59,704 bases of DNA from Alphaproteobacteria bacterium (lineage in GTDB: Bacteria > Pseudomonadota > Alphaproteobacteria > RF32 > CAG-239): contig JAFUTN010000030.1 of assembly GCA_017484225.1 (NCBI GenBank), positions 1-59,704 of the forward strand. Direction: 5' to 3'. A program made the translations under genes and the position numbers. Positions 8,844 to 16,958 of this stretch are shown here, piece after piece; position 1 is the stretch's first letter, and the number at the start of each line of letters is the position of its first letter. The notes beneath the pieces are model-generated. The model had not been told where the DNA came from. It saw only the letters and a program-made list of their open reading frames with translations, and searched no databases.

Positions 8844-9872
8844 ATGAAAAATAAATTCATTAAATGTTTTGCATATTTTTTCGCAATTTTGCTTGCAACC
8901 GGAAAATCAGCAACAGCTGATGAAACAAAGTGGGATAAAGTTTTTCCGCAATCAGAAAAAGTCACGGTTAAAAAAGTTAAATTCCAAAATCGTTTCGGAA
9001 TAGAACTTGTCGGAGATTTATACGAACCGAAAGAAAAGAACAACGAGAAAAGTGCAGCTATAGCCATAACCGGACCATTTGGTGCCGTTAAAGAGCAGGT
9101 TTCCGGTTTATATGCCCAAACCCAGGCGGAACGCGGGTTCATCACCCTCGCCTTTGATCCGTCATTTACCGGTGAATCCGGCGGGAATGTCCGCAATGTT
9201 GCTTCACCCGATATTAATACGGATGATGTCAGTGCCGCTGTTGACTTTTTAAGCACCTTGCCGGAAGTTGACGAACACAAAATCGGAGTTGTCGGTATTT
9301 GCGGGTTCGGTGGTTTTGCTTTAAATGCTGCCGCTCAAGATACCAGAATCAAAGCCACGGTAACATCAACAATGTATGACATGACCAGAGTATCTGCCAA
9401 AGGATATAATGATTCCATGTCTGCAGAAGATTTGTATGCCTTACGCGAAAAATTAAATAATCAACGCACGGCTGATTATAAAAACGGAACTTTTGCCGAA
9501 GCAGCCGGTTTACCGGAAAAATTAACCGGAGAAGAGCCTCAATTCGTGAAAGAATACTTTGAATATTACAAAACACCTGTCGGATTCCATAAACGCTCCA
9601 TAAATTCCAACGGACACTGGAATACGACATCTGCTCTTTCACTCATAACTCAGCCTATTTTAGCATATAGCGATACCATTAAAAATCCGGTATTGATGAT
9701 ACATGGCGAAAAAGCTCACAGCCGCTATTTTTCAGAAGATGCCTACAAAAAATTAACCGGTGACAACAAAGAGCTTTTCATTATTCCGAATGCCACACAC
9801 GTTGATTTATACTACAAAACCGACGTTATCCCGTTTGATAAAATGGAAGAATTTTTCAAAGCCAATTTATAA
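8844..9872 (+). CDS. Exported alpha/beta hydrolase with a Cys nucleophile
   Basis: 342 residues with a signal peptide (about 1-25) and an alpha/beta-hydrolase core. The nucleophile elbow reads GICGFGG with Cys153 where most members have Ser; dienelactone-hydrolase-like enzymes also use Cys. PVLMIHGEKAHSRYFSEDA provides the late Asp/Glu region and NATHVDLYY the catalytic His. Substrate unknown. AAGGAGG precedes ATG 8844. It is divergent from the VanX-like gene and monocistronic, with a terminator behind it. Confidence 0.85.
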   Translation: MKNKFIKCFAYFFAILLATGKSATADETKWDKVFPQSEKVTVKKVKFQNRFGIELVGDLYEPKEKNNEKSAAIAITGPFGAVKEQVSGLYAQTQAERGFITLAFDPSFTGESGGNVRNVASPDINTDDVSAAVDFLSTLPEVDEHKIGVVGICGFGGFALNAAAQDTRIKATVTSTMYDMTRVSAKGYNDSMSAEDLYALREKLNNQRTADYKNGTFAEAAGLPEKLTGEEPQFVKEYFEYYKTPVGFHKRSINSNGHWNTTSALSLITQPILAYSDTIKNPVLMIHGEKAHSRYFSEDAYKKLTGDNKELFIIPNATHVDLYYKTDVIPFDKMEEFFKANL

Positions 9873-9888
9873 TGCTGAAACAGCAGTC

Positions 9889-9924
9889 AAGAATGTCTCC
9901 TTCAACGGAGACATTCTTCTTTTC
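9889..9924 (+). terminator. Terminator after the alpha/beta hydrolase
   Basis: A 12-bp perfect stem (AAGAATGTCTCC / GGAGACATTCTT) followed by CTTTT. Confidence 0.85.
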
Positions 9925-10023
9925 GGATACCAAATTATCTGTTATAAAACAAGGCAAAACTCTTGTCTTTTCGGTTAAAAAAATATACAAATATTTATTC
10001 GTTGTTTATTGCAGGAGAATAAA

Positions 10024-10908
10024 ATGAAGGGAATTTTACTTGCCGGAGGCAGCGGCAGCCGCTTATATCCACTGACTAAAACTACGTCAAAGCAACTTTT
10101 GCCGGTATACGATAAACCAATGATTTATTATCCGTTATCAACACTAATGCTGTTCGGAATAAAAGATGTTTTAATCATTTCAACACCTCAGGATACCCCT
10201 AATATTGAGCGTTTACTCGGCAACGGTCAGACTCTCGGTATAAAAATTCAATACGCCATTCAAGATGAGCCGAAAGGAATTGCTCAGGCATTTACAATCG
10301 GAGCTGATTTTATTGAAAATGATGATGTTTGTCTTATTTTGGGAGATAACATATTTTACATGGGGCAGCAATTTCATACATTTAAAGAGGAAGTTAACCA
10401 AAACAAAGGGAAATGTGCAACGATTTTTGCCCATCATGTATCTGATCCGGAACGCTTCGGTGTAGTAGAATTTGATAAGGATAATCATGTGCTTTCTATT
10501 GAAGAAAAGTCAAAACAACCAAAGTCAAATTACGCTTCGGTCGGACTGTATTTTTATCCTCCGGATGTGGTAGAAAAAGCACGAAGTCTTAAGCCTTCCG
10601 CCCGCGGCGAGTTGGAAATAACCGACCTGAATAATTTATACTTGAAAGAAAAAAAACTCAATGTTGTGGTTATGCGCCGCGGTAATGCGTGGCTTGATGC
10701 CGGAACACCTGACAGCCTGATGGATGCCGGGCAATTTGTGCAGATTATTGAAAAACGGCAAGGGCTTAAAATTGCCTGTATTGAAGAAATAGCGTATCGC
10801 CGCGGTTTCATATCTGATGCCCAAATGCTTGAAAATATCAACTCGTTAAAAGACTGTAACTACAAAAAATATTTGCAAAAAGTGTATGAGGAAAGACATG
10901 AGCTTTAA
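10024..10908 (+). CDS. rfbA: Glucose-1-phosphate thymidylyltransferase
   Basis: 294 residues. Opens with GILLAGGSGSRLYPLT (nucleotide-binding signature GGxGTRLxPxT, here S for T) followed by KQLLPVYDKPMIYYPLS. GDNIFYG-type motif is GDNIFYM. The enzyme makes dTDP-glucose, the first step to dTDP-L-rhamnose for LPS O-antigen or core. ATG 10024 follows CAGGAG. First gene of an rfbA-C-D-B operon with overlapping reading frames. Confidence 0.97.
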   Translation: MKGILLAGGSGSRLYPLTKTTSKQLLPVYDKPMIYYPLSTLMLFGIKDVLIISTPQDTPNIERLLGNGQTLGIKIQYAIQDEPKGIAQAFTIGADFIENDDVCLILGDNIFYMGQQFHTFKEEVNQNKGKCATIFAHHVSDPERFGVVEFDKDNHVLSIEEKSKQPKSNYASVGLYFYPPDVVEKARSLKPSARGELEITDLNNLYLKEKKLNVVVMRRGNAWLDAGTPDSLMDAGQFVQIIEKRQGLKIACIEEIAYRRGFISDAQMLENINSLKDCNYKKYLQKVYEERHEL

Positions 10909-11452
10909 TTTTATAAAAACAGAAATAGACGGAGTTTTCATCATTGAGCCACAAATTTTTGAAGATGCCCGCGGGTACTTTTTTGAAAGCTACAACGAAG
11001 CGGAATTTATTAAAAACGGAATAACCAACCGCTTTATTCAGGACAATCAGTCCAAGTCAAGTTACGGAGTTATTCGCGGACTGCATTGCCAACTCGGAGA
11101 ACACAGTCAGGCAAAACTTGTGCGTGTTTTGCAAGGTAAAGTTTTGGACGTTGCCGTTGACATCAGAAAAGACTCAAAAACATTCGGTAAACATGTAGCG
11201 GTTGAGTTGTCGGCAGAAAATCAGCGCCAGTTGTTTATCCCTCGTCATTTTTTGCACGGCTTTTCGGTTTTGAGTGAAACAGCAGTTTTCGCCTATAAAT
11301 GCGATAATTTATACTGTAAAGAGTCTGAGTTCGGTATCCGCTATGATGATCCTGACATCGGCATTGATTGGCGCATACCGGCGGACAAAGTTTTGACATC
11401 AGAAAAAGACAGAATTGCGAAAGGACTAAAAGATGTTCCTGATAACGGGTAG
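10898..11452 (+). CDS. rfbC: dTDP-4-dehydrorhamnose 3,5-epimerase
   Basis: 184 residues with the cupin signature FEDARGYFFESYNEAEF, RGLHCQ (catalytic His) and IPRHFLHGFSVLSE. Converts the 4-keto-6-deoxy sugar made by RfbB into its L-lyxo form. The start at ATG 10898 overlaps the end of rfbA by 11 bp and has GAGGAAAG in front. Confidence 0.96.
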   Translation: MSFNFIKTEIDGVFIIEPQIFEDARGYFFESYNEAEFIKNGITNRFIQDNQSKSSYGVIRGLHCQLGEHSQAKLVRVLQGKVLDVAVDIRKDSKTFGKHVAVELSAENQRQLFIPRHFLHGFSVLSETAVFAYKCDNLYCKESEFGIRYDDPDIGIDWRIPADKVLTSEKDRIAKGLKDVPDNG

Positions 11453-12254
11453 TAACGGTCAACTCGGCACAGAGCTTTCTAAACTTTTACCGGAAGCCGT
11501 TTTGACTGATGTTGCCGATTTGGATATTACAGATGAAACTGCCGTAAAAAATTTTGTGTCTGCTCATCAAATTGAAACGATTATAAATTGTGCAGCTTAT
11601 ACTGCGGTAGATAAAGCCGAAGATGATGAAGATTTGGCGGCTAAAATCAATATTGACGGCCCGCGCAATTTAGCTTTAAGCGGCGCAAAAATAGTGCATA
11701 TTTCCACCGATTATGTGTTTGACGGATTAGCTCACAAACCTTACCGGCCGGAAGACAAAGCAAATCCGGTTTCGGTCTATGGAAAAACAAAACTTGCCGG
11801 AGAACAAGAAGTATTAAAATATGCCAAAGAAGCTGTAATAATCAGAACAGCTTGGCTGTATTCTCCTTACGGCAACAATTTTGTGAAAACCATGCGCCGT
11901 TTGGGAGCCGAAAAGGAAAACTTGAATGTTGTAGCCGATCAAATCGGGACACCGACTTATGCCGCCGATTTAGCACAGGTGATTGTGCAGATTTTGCCGC
12001 AGATAAGCACCGAAAATAAAGGCGTTTACCATTTTACCAACGAGGGTGTTTGCTCGTGGTATGATTTTGCCCGCAAAATTATGGAATTATCGGAGTTAAA
12101 CTGCAAAGTAAATCCGATACCGAGCTCAGCTTATCCGACTAAAGCAACGCGTCCGTTTTACAGCGTGTTGGATAAAAGCAAAATCAAACAAACATTTAAT
12201 ATAGAAATTGAACATTGGGAAGAAGGATTGAAACAATGTCTAAAGCAATTATAG
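11433..12254 (+). CDS. rfbD: dTDP-4-dehydrorhamnose reductase
   Basis: 273 residues, short-chain dehydrogenase: TGSNGQLG at the N terminus is the NAD(P) loop, STDYVFDG and YGKTK supply the catalytic Thr/Tyr-x-x-x-Lys. Last step of dTDP-L-rhamnose synthesis. Overlaps rfbC by 20 bp and rfbB by 19 bp, indicating tight translational coupling. Confidence 0.96.
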   Translation: MFLITGSNGQLGTELSKLLPEAVLTDVADLDITDETAVKNFVSAHQIETIINCAAYTAVDKAEDDEDLAAKINIDGPRNLALSGAKIVHISTDYVFDGLAHKPYRPEDKANPVSVYGKTKLAGEQEVLKYAKEAVIIRTAWLYSPYGNNFVKTMRRLGAEKENLNVVADQIGTPTYAADLAQVIVQILPQISTENKGVYHFTNEGVCSWYDFARKIMELSELNCKVNPIPSSAYPTKATRPFYSVLDKSKIKQTFNIEIEHWEEGLKQCLKQL

Positions 12255-13246
12255 TTACCGGAGGTGCCGGATTTATCGGCTCAAATTTTGTGCCTTATTT
12301 CTGCGAAAAATATCCGGAATACAATGTGATTAATGTAGATAAGCTGACTTATGCCGGCAATTTGGATAACTTAAAAGAATGTGAAAATATGCCAAACTAC
12401 ACATTTATCCAAGCCGATATTTGCGATGCGGATAAAATGGAAGAATTATTTGCAAAATATGACGTGCGCGGAGTGATTCACTTTGCCGCCGAAAGCCATG
12501 TAGATAATTCCATTAAAGGACCGCGCGCGTTTATCAATACCAACATAGTAGGCACGTTTAATCTGCTGGAAGCAGCGCGCAAGCATTGGATGGAAGCTCC
12601 GAATAAATGCAAAACCGGTTATGAAGATTGCCGTTTTCACCATATTTCCACTGATGAAGTATACGGAACGCTGGGGGCAGAAGGATTTTTTCACGAAACA
12701 ACACCTTATGCGCCAAACTCGCCATATTCAGCCAGCAAGGCCAGCTCAGACTTTTTAGTTCGCGCTTATCATCACACCTTCGGTATGAATGTTACCACAT
12801 CTAATTGCTCTAACAATTACGGCCCGAAACAACATCATGAAAAGCTGATTCCGCACATCATAGAAAAAGCCTTAGCAGAAGAACCGCTGCCGATTTACGG
12901 CCAAGGTTTGAATGTGCGTGACTGGCTGTATGTTTTGGACCATTGCAAAGCGATTGATTTAATTTTCCATAAGGGAAAAGCCGGCGAAACCTATAATATC
13001 GGCGGATTTAACGAACGGAACAATATCACGATTGTAAAGACAATTTGCGCGCTTTTAGATGAGCGTCGTCCACGCAAAAACGGTGCAAAATATGCTGATT
13101 TAATTACCTTTGTGCAAGACAGAGCCGGACACGATTTTCGTTATGCCATAGATTCAAGCAAACTGACAAATGAACTCGGTTGGCACGCAGACGAAAATTT
13201 TGATACGGGAATTGTGAAAACGGTAGATTGGTATTTGAATAAATAA
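12236..13246 (+). CDS. rfbB: dTDP-glucose 4,6-dehydratase
   Basis: 336 residues. TGGAGFIGSNFV is the NAD-binding loop; HISTDEVYG and YSASKASSD contain the catalytic Thr-Asp-Glu and Tyr-x-x-x-Lys. Catalyses the second step of the rhamnose pathway. ATG 12236 follows GAAGAAGGA within the end of rfbD. With rfbA, C and D the pathway is complete here. Confidence 0.97.
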   Translation: MSKAIIVTGGAGFIGSNFVPYFCEKYPEYNVINVDKLTYAGNLDNLKECENMPNYTFIQADICDADKMEELFAKYDVRGVIHFAAESHVDNSIKGPRAFINTNIVGTFNLLEAARKHWMEAPNKCKTGYEDCRFHHISTDEVYGTLGAEGFFHETTPYAPNSPYSASKASSDFLVRAYHHTFGMNVTTSNCSNNYGPKQHHEKLIPHIIEKALAEEPLPIYGQGLNVRDWLYVLDHCKAIDLIFHKGKAGETYNIGGFNERNNITIVKTICALLDERRPRKNGAKYADLITFVQDRAGHDFRYAIDSSKLTNELGWHADENFDTGIVKTVDWYLNK

Positions 13247-13277
13247 ATCTGCAACCGTTGCAAATAATAACCTTTGC

Positions 13278-13305
13278 TTGACAAAAATAAAAAAAAGCGT
13301 AGAAT
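13278..13305 (+). promoter_or_regulatory. Promoter ahead of the unknown gene at 13377
   Basis: TTGACA 13278-13283, TAGAAT 13300-13305, spacer 16. A GTCTCG/CGAGAC hairpin (13348-13366) lies between the predicted transcription start and the ATG at 13377. Confidence 0.5.
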
Positions 13306-13376
13306 GATGCAAAATTTTATAATTAATTTTGTATAACTTAACAGCACGTCTCGTAGAAGCCGAGACCAAAAAGCGT

Positions 13377-13721
13377 ATGGAAATCATTTCAAAAATTAAG
13401 TTCTCCGGAAGAGTGACTCATGTCAACTATGACCGCAACGGCGCTCATATCAGGCTGAAATTAGCTAAAAAAGAAGACATCCTTCATGACATCTCCGTAG
13501 AAACAGACCATGAGTCCTACATCAACATTCCTTATTGGGAAGGACGTGATTTTGACTTGGAAATTGCCGGTAGCATCCGTTCCTTGGCAAAGAATGACAT
13601 TGTTTGCATCGTCGTAACCAGAGTTGGCGGATGGTTCCATACCCATACACGATATTCCATCATCAACTACAGTATAGAGTCATGTATTGAATGTTTGGAT
13701 TCGTGCTATTCTCTGCGCTGA
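13377..13721 (+). CDS. Unknown protein, about 114 residues
   Basis: Begins MEIISKIKFSGRVTHVNYD and has alternating hydrophobic pattern typical of a small beta-rich (OB-like) domain: SGRVTHVNYDRNGAHIRLKL. No family assigned. The start is uncertain: ATG 13377 has no clear ribosome binding site, and a TTG at 13329 in frame would add 16 residues and place the hairpin inside the coding region. Followed by a strong terminator. Confidence 0.6.
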   Translation: MEIISKIKFSGRVTHVNYDRNGAHIRLKLAKKEDILHDISVETDHESYINIPYWEGRDFDLEIAGSIRSLAKNDIVCIVVTRVGGWFHTHTRYSIINYSIESCIECLDSCYSLR

Positions 13722-13733
13722 TATGTAATCTGT

Positions 13734-13766
13734 GCAAAAAACCGCACCATCAGGTGCGGTTTTTGC
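13734..13766. terminator. Bidirectional terminator
   Basis: AAAAACCGCAC...GTGCGGTTTTT hairpin between the unknown gene and pepF (convergent). Confidence 0.85.
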
Positions 13767-13773
13767 ATTTTAA

Positions 13774-15555
13774 TCAGTTGATTTTTTTATCCAACTCTTC
13801 CAAAATATCAATATATGATGAAATCAAGTTCAGACCATATTCCCAAAAATCCGCACTATTCGGATTCAGTCCGAACGGAGCCAAAATTTTATCATAGTCT
13901 TCAAGAGCCGTTTTAGACAACATATCAAGATATTTATCGGCAAAAGAATCAACTTTGCCGCTTTGACTTACCTGATACAAAGAGTTGACGAAACAATCGG
14001 CAAATGAATATGCGTAAACATAGAACGGTAAAAAGAAAAAATGACCTATCATTTCCCAAATATGGTCGCAATCTTTTTCCGAAACATCAACAAAGTCGCC
14101 CAAACTTTCGCGCATTTCTTCCAGCCAAATTTGACATAAACGCTCCTCCGAAACTTCACCCTTTTTACGTTCGTTATGCGCCCGCAATTCAAAAAAGTGA
14201 AAAGCTATCTGGCGGATTGCCGTATTAATCATATCACTGACTTTGGAGGCAATCAGGCAAAGTTTTTCTTTATCATTACGCGCATTTTTCAACATTGACT
14301 GAAATACAACCATTTCGCCAAAAACAGAAGCAACTTCTTCCGATGTCATACGCGAATGTTCATTCAATTCGCCATTTTTTATTCTGAGTTGATGATGACA
14401 TCCGTGTCCCAATTCATGAGCAAGTGTCAGCACATCATTTTGCTTTCCGACAAAGTTAAGCATTAAATACGGGTGCATTGTCGCCAACGGCCCGCTGCAA
14501 AAAGCCCCGCTTCGTTTTCCGTCGCGCGGAGGAACATCAATCCAATTATTTTCAAAAAAGTCTTTTGCAATATCGTAAAGCTTAGGCGAAAACTCTTTAT
14601 AAGCATCCAAAACAATCTTTACCGCCTCATCCCATGTGTAGGTAATATCTTCCGAAAAAGGCAACGGAGCATTTCTGTCCCAATAACTGATTTTTTTCAG
14701 CCCGAGCCATTTTGCCTTCAATTTATAAAATCGGTGGGCAATATCTTTGTAGTGTTTTTTTACTGTTTGTGCCAAAACATCAACAGCTTCATCCGTCACA
14801 TCTTCACTCAAATTACGCGCCGATACCGGCGTTTTGAAACCGCGTTTTTCGTCTTCAATAGCCTTATCTTTCATCACCATGTTATAAATATAAGTAATAA
14901 GATGCCCATTTTCTTTCAAAACTCTGTTTGTTTCCGCACCGGCTTTGGCTCTGATATCTGAGTTTTTATCTAATGTAAGCTTAGAAATTTCGGCATCATT
15001 ATATTTTTTTCCGTCAACTTCATAAACAAGACGGGAAGATGTTTCTTCATACAAACGAACCCAAGCTTCTCCGGACGTAAGAGATTTTTCCAACAAAACT
15101 TCTTCCACCGGCTCCGATAATTCATAATCCTTAAACCTGCGTAGTCTTTTTATCCAGTGGCGATAAAAGTTAATATTTTCATCTTTGAGCCATTCATCAA
15201 TTTTTTTCCGGTCAAGTTGGTTAAATTCTATACTGAAAAATACCGTTGGTTTGGCATACTCCGTGAGCTTTTCCTCTATGGACTGATAAAACGCAACCGC
15301 TTTTTGGTTTTTCATTTGCGTAACCATGTTAAGGTAAGCAAAACCACCGAGTTTAGAGGCTGTTTGCGAGCGTTTTTCAATACTTTTAATAACCTCTAAA
15401 AATTCTTTAGCCGAAAGCTCTTTAAGTTTTCCTTTATACTTTTGCGCAAATTCAGATGCGCTGTTTTTATAAAAATCCAAATCTTTCTGAATTTGTTTAT
15501 CATCTATATTTTGGTAAAAATCCGATAAATCCCATGCCGGCATTTCAGTTTTCAT
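13774..15555 (-). CDS. pepF: Oligoendopeptidase F (M3 metallopeptidase)
   Basis: 593 residues. TLAHELGHGCHH (around 380) is the zinc motif HExxH of M3 peptidases, and the E-x-A-S-x-F-x-E region (SEEVASVFGEM) follows with the third ligand. The N-terminal region MKTEMPAWDLSDFYQNIDD is typical of bacterial PepF. Cytoplasmic digestion of oligopeptides. The start is set at ATG 15555 behind AGGAACC; it overlaps the upstream gene by 11 bp. Confidence 0.94.
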   Translation of the reverse strand: MKTEMPAWDLSDFYQNIDDKQIQKDLDFYKNSASEFAQKYKGKLKELSAKEFLEVIKSIEKRSQTASKLGGFAYLNMVTQMKNQKAVAFYQSIEEKLTEYAKPTVFFSIEFNQLDRKKIDEWLKDENINFYRHWIKRLRRFKDYELSEPVEEVLLEKSLTSGEAWVRLYEETSSRLVYEVDGKKYNDAEISKLTLDKNSDIRAKAGAETNRVLKENGHLITYIYNMVMKDKAIEDEKRGFKTPVSARNLSEDVTDEAVDVLAQTVKKHYKDIAHRFYKLKAKWLGLKKISYWDRNAPLPFSEDITYTWDEAVKIVLDAYKEFSPKLYDIAKDFFENNWIDVPPRDGKRSGAFCSGPLATMHPYLMLNFVGKQNDVLTLAHELGHGCHHQLRIKNGELNEHSRMTSEEVASVFGEMVVFQSMLKNARNDKEKLCLIASKVSDMINTAIRQIAFHFFELRAHNERKKGEVSEERLCQIWLEEMRESLGDFVDVSEKDCDHIWEMIGHFFFLPFYVYAYSFADCFVNSLYQVSQSGKVDSFADKYLDMLSKTALEDYDKILAPFGLNPNSADFWEYGLNLISSYIDILEELDKKIN

Positions 15556-16153
15556 TCTTTGGTTCCTCCATATCTTTTTCATTATCCCAATCGGCCTCAT
15601 CTTTAATATCTTGCGGCAAATATGCGTTTTCAAATTCCTGCGGCATCTTATCAAAGGCAACACCACCGGTGTCATCACCTTCATATTCAGGTGTCAAAAC
15701 ATCCGGATTAAGTTTGAACACACGCTGTTTCGCCGCTTCCAGCTCATCATGCTTTTCTTGTAAAAATCGGTTCTGTTCGTGCAATTCCGAAATATCGGAT
15801 TCGGCATCTCCGTCGTAAACGTCTGTTTTGGGAAAATCTGCCGTATCAAATTTCGGAACAAACAAATAATTATCCCAAGGACGACTTTGTTTGCCGTTTA
15901 TCCACTCAACAAAACCGCTGCCGACAACTTTTGTGTTGCATACGGTATCATTCCAAATAACCCCGAGAACACAAAAGACACTGCCTTTTTCGCATAATCC
16001 GATATCTGCGACAAGTTGCTTTGTGCAGCCGATAAAGCCGCGATCTTCGGCATCTTTTTTTGGTGAAATTGCCAACACTGTTGTCATGTAAGCAACAAAC
16101 AACGTAACCAAAAGCAGCACCGAATAATAAACGAATTGCGTTAATTTATGCAT
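15545..16153 (-). CDS. Membrane-anchored protein of unknown function
   Basis: 202 residues: one N-terminal membrane segment (about 9-29), a region with four cysteines (GCTKQLVADIGLCEKGSVFC...C) that could form disulfides outside the cytoplasm, then a polar coiled-coil-like stretch (SELHEQNRFLQEKHDELEAA) and an acidic tail. Not recognised. It lies between glmU-like and pepF genes with overlapping ends, so it is in the same transcript. Confidence 0.7.
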   Translation of the reverse strand: MHKLTQFVYYSVLLLVTLFVAYMTTVLAISPKKDAEDRGFIGCTKQLVADIGLCEKGSVFCVLGVIWNDTVCNTKVVGSGFVEWINGKQSRPWDNYLFVPKFDTADFPKTDVYDGDAESDISELHEQNRFLQEKHDELEAAKQRVFKLNPDVLTPEYEGDDTGGVAFDKMPQEFENAYLPQDIKDEADWDNEKDMEEPKNEN

Positions 16154-16875
16154 TATTTTTTACCGTAATACTGTTCCAATAAGGCCAATTCTTCCAAAGT
16201 ATTTGCACTTGCCACCTCTTCGGCATCTCCTTCTACGGCAGTGCATTTTAAGCCCATTTGTTTGGCAACTTCAACGGCATCCGTTAAATAAAACTCTCCG
16301 GCGGCATTTTTATTGCCTATTTTACTGAGAATCTCAAACAAATATCTGCCGTCAAAAGCCATAAATCCCGAATTGCAGAAGTTAATGGCTTTTTGTTCGT
16401 CGTCAGCATCCTTAAATTCCACAATGCGTTCCAACTCATCACCTTTCATCACCAAACGACCGTAACGCGCCGGATCGGCAGGTCTAAACCCCAAAACAAC
16501 AACAGCATACCCATCCTCAACCTTATTAATAGAATTTAAGAACGTTTTTTTACTAATCAACGGGGTATCACCGAAAATTACCATAATTGTTCCGTCAAAA
16601 TCTTTCAGCAAATCACGAGCGCAATTAACGGCATGACCTGTTCCCAACTGTTCTGACTGAACACAAGTTTTATACGGAGCAACAGCCTGTTTAACCGCGT
16701 CACCGTCCGGAGAAATAACCGTAACAATATCATCTGCCGGAATTGTTTTCAGCGTGTCTATAATATGGTTAATCATTGCTTTTCCGCAAACCGGCATCAA
16801 CACTTTAGGCTTGTCTGATTTCATTCTTGTCCCTTTACCTGCACCCAAAATAATCGCCGCAACTTTATTTTTCAT
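16153..16875 (-). CDS. UDP-N-acetylglucosamine pyrophosphorylase, uridylyltransferase domain only
   Basis: 240 residues matching the N-terminal half of GlmU: AIILGAGKGTRMKSDKPKV (nucleotide loop), QLGTGHAVNCA, FGDTPLI, and NAAGEFYLTDAVEVA. Full GlmU has about 450 residues with a left-handed beta-helix acetyltransferase; here the protein ends right after the pyrophosphorylase domain (YYGKK stop) with the next gene overlapping, so the second domain is absent, not displaced by a frameshift. It should convert GlcNAc-1-P and UTP to UDP-GlcNAc if acetylation is done elsewhere. Start behind AAGGAG. Confidence 0.85.
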   Translation of the reverse strand: MKNKVAAIILGAGKGTRMKSDKPKVLMPVCGKAMINHIIDTLKTIPADDIVTVISPDGDAVKQAVAPYKTCVQSEQLGTGHAVNCARDLLKDFDGTIMVIFGDTPLISKKTFLNSINKVEDGYAVVVLGFRPADPARYGRLVMKGDELERIVEFKDADDEQKAINFCNSGFMAFDGRYLFEILSKIGNKNAAGEFYLTDAVEVAKQMGLKCTAVEGDAEEVASANTLEELALLEQYYGKK

Positions 16876-16958
16876 AGTTCTTTCTCCTTATAACTTTTTT
16901 AATCTTTGCCGCCTATATTATATGATGATAATTTATTTGTAAACATTACGAGGAAATT

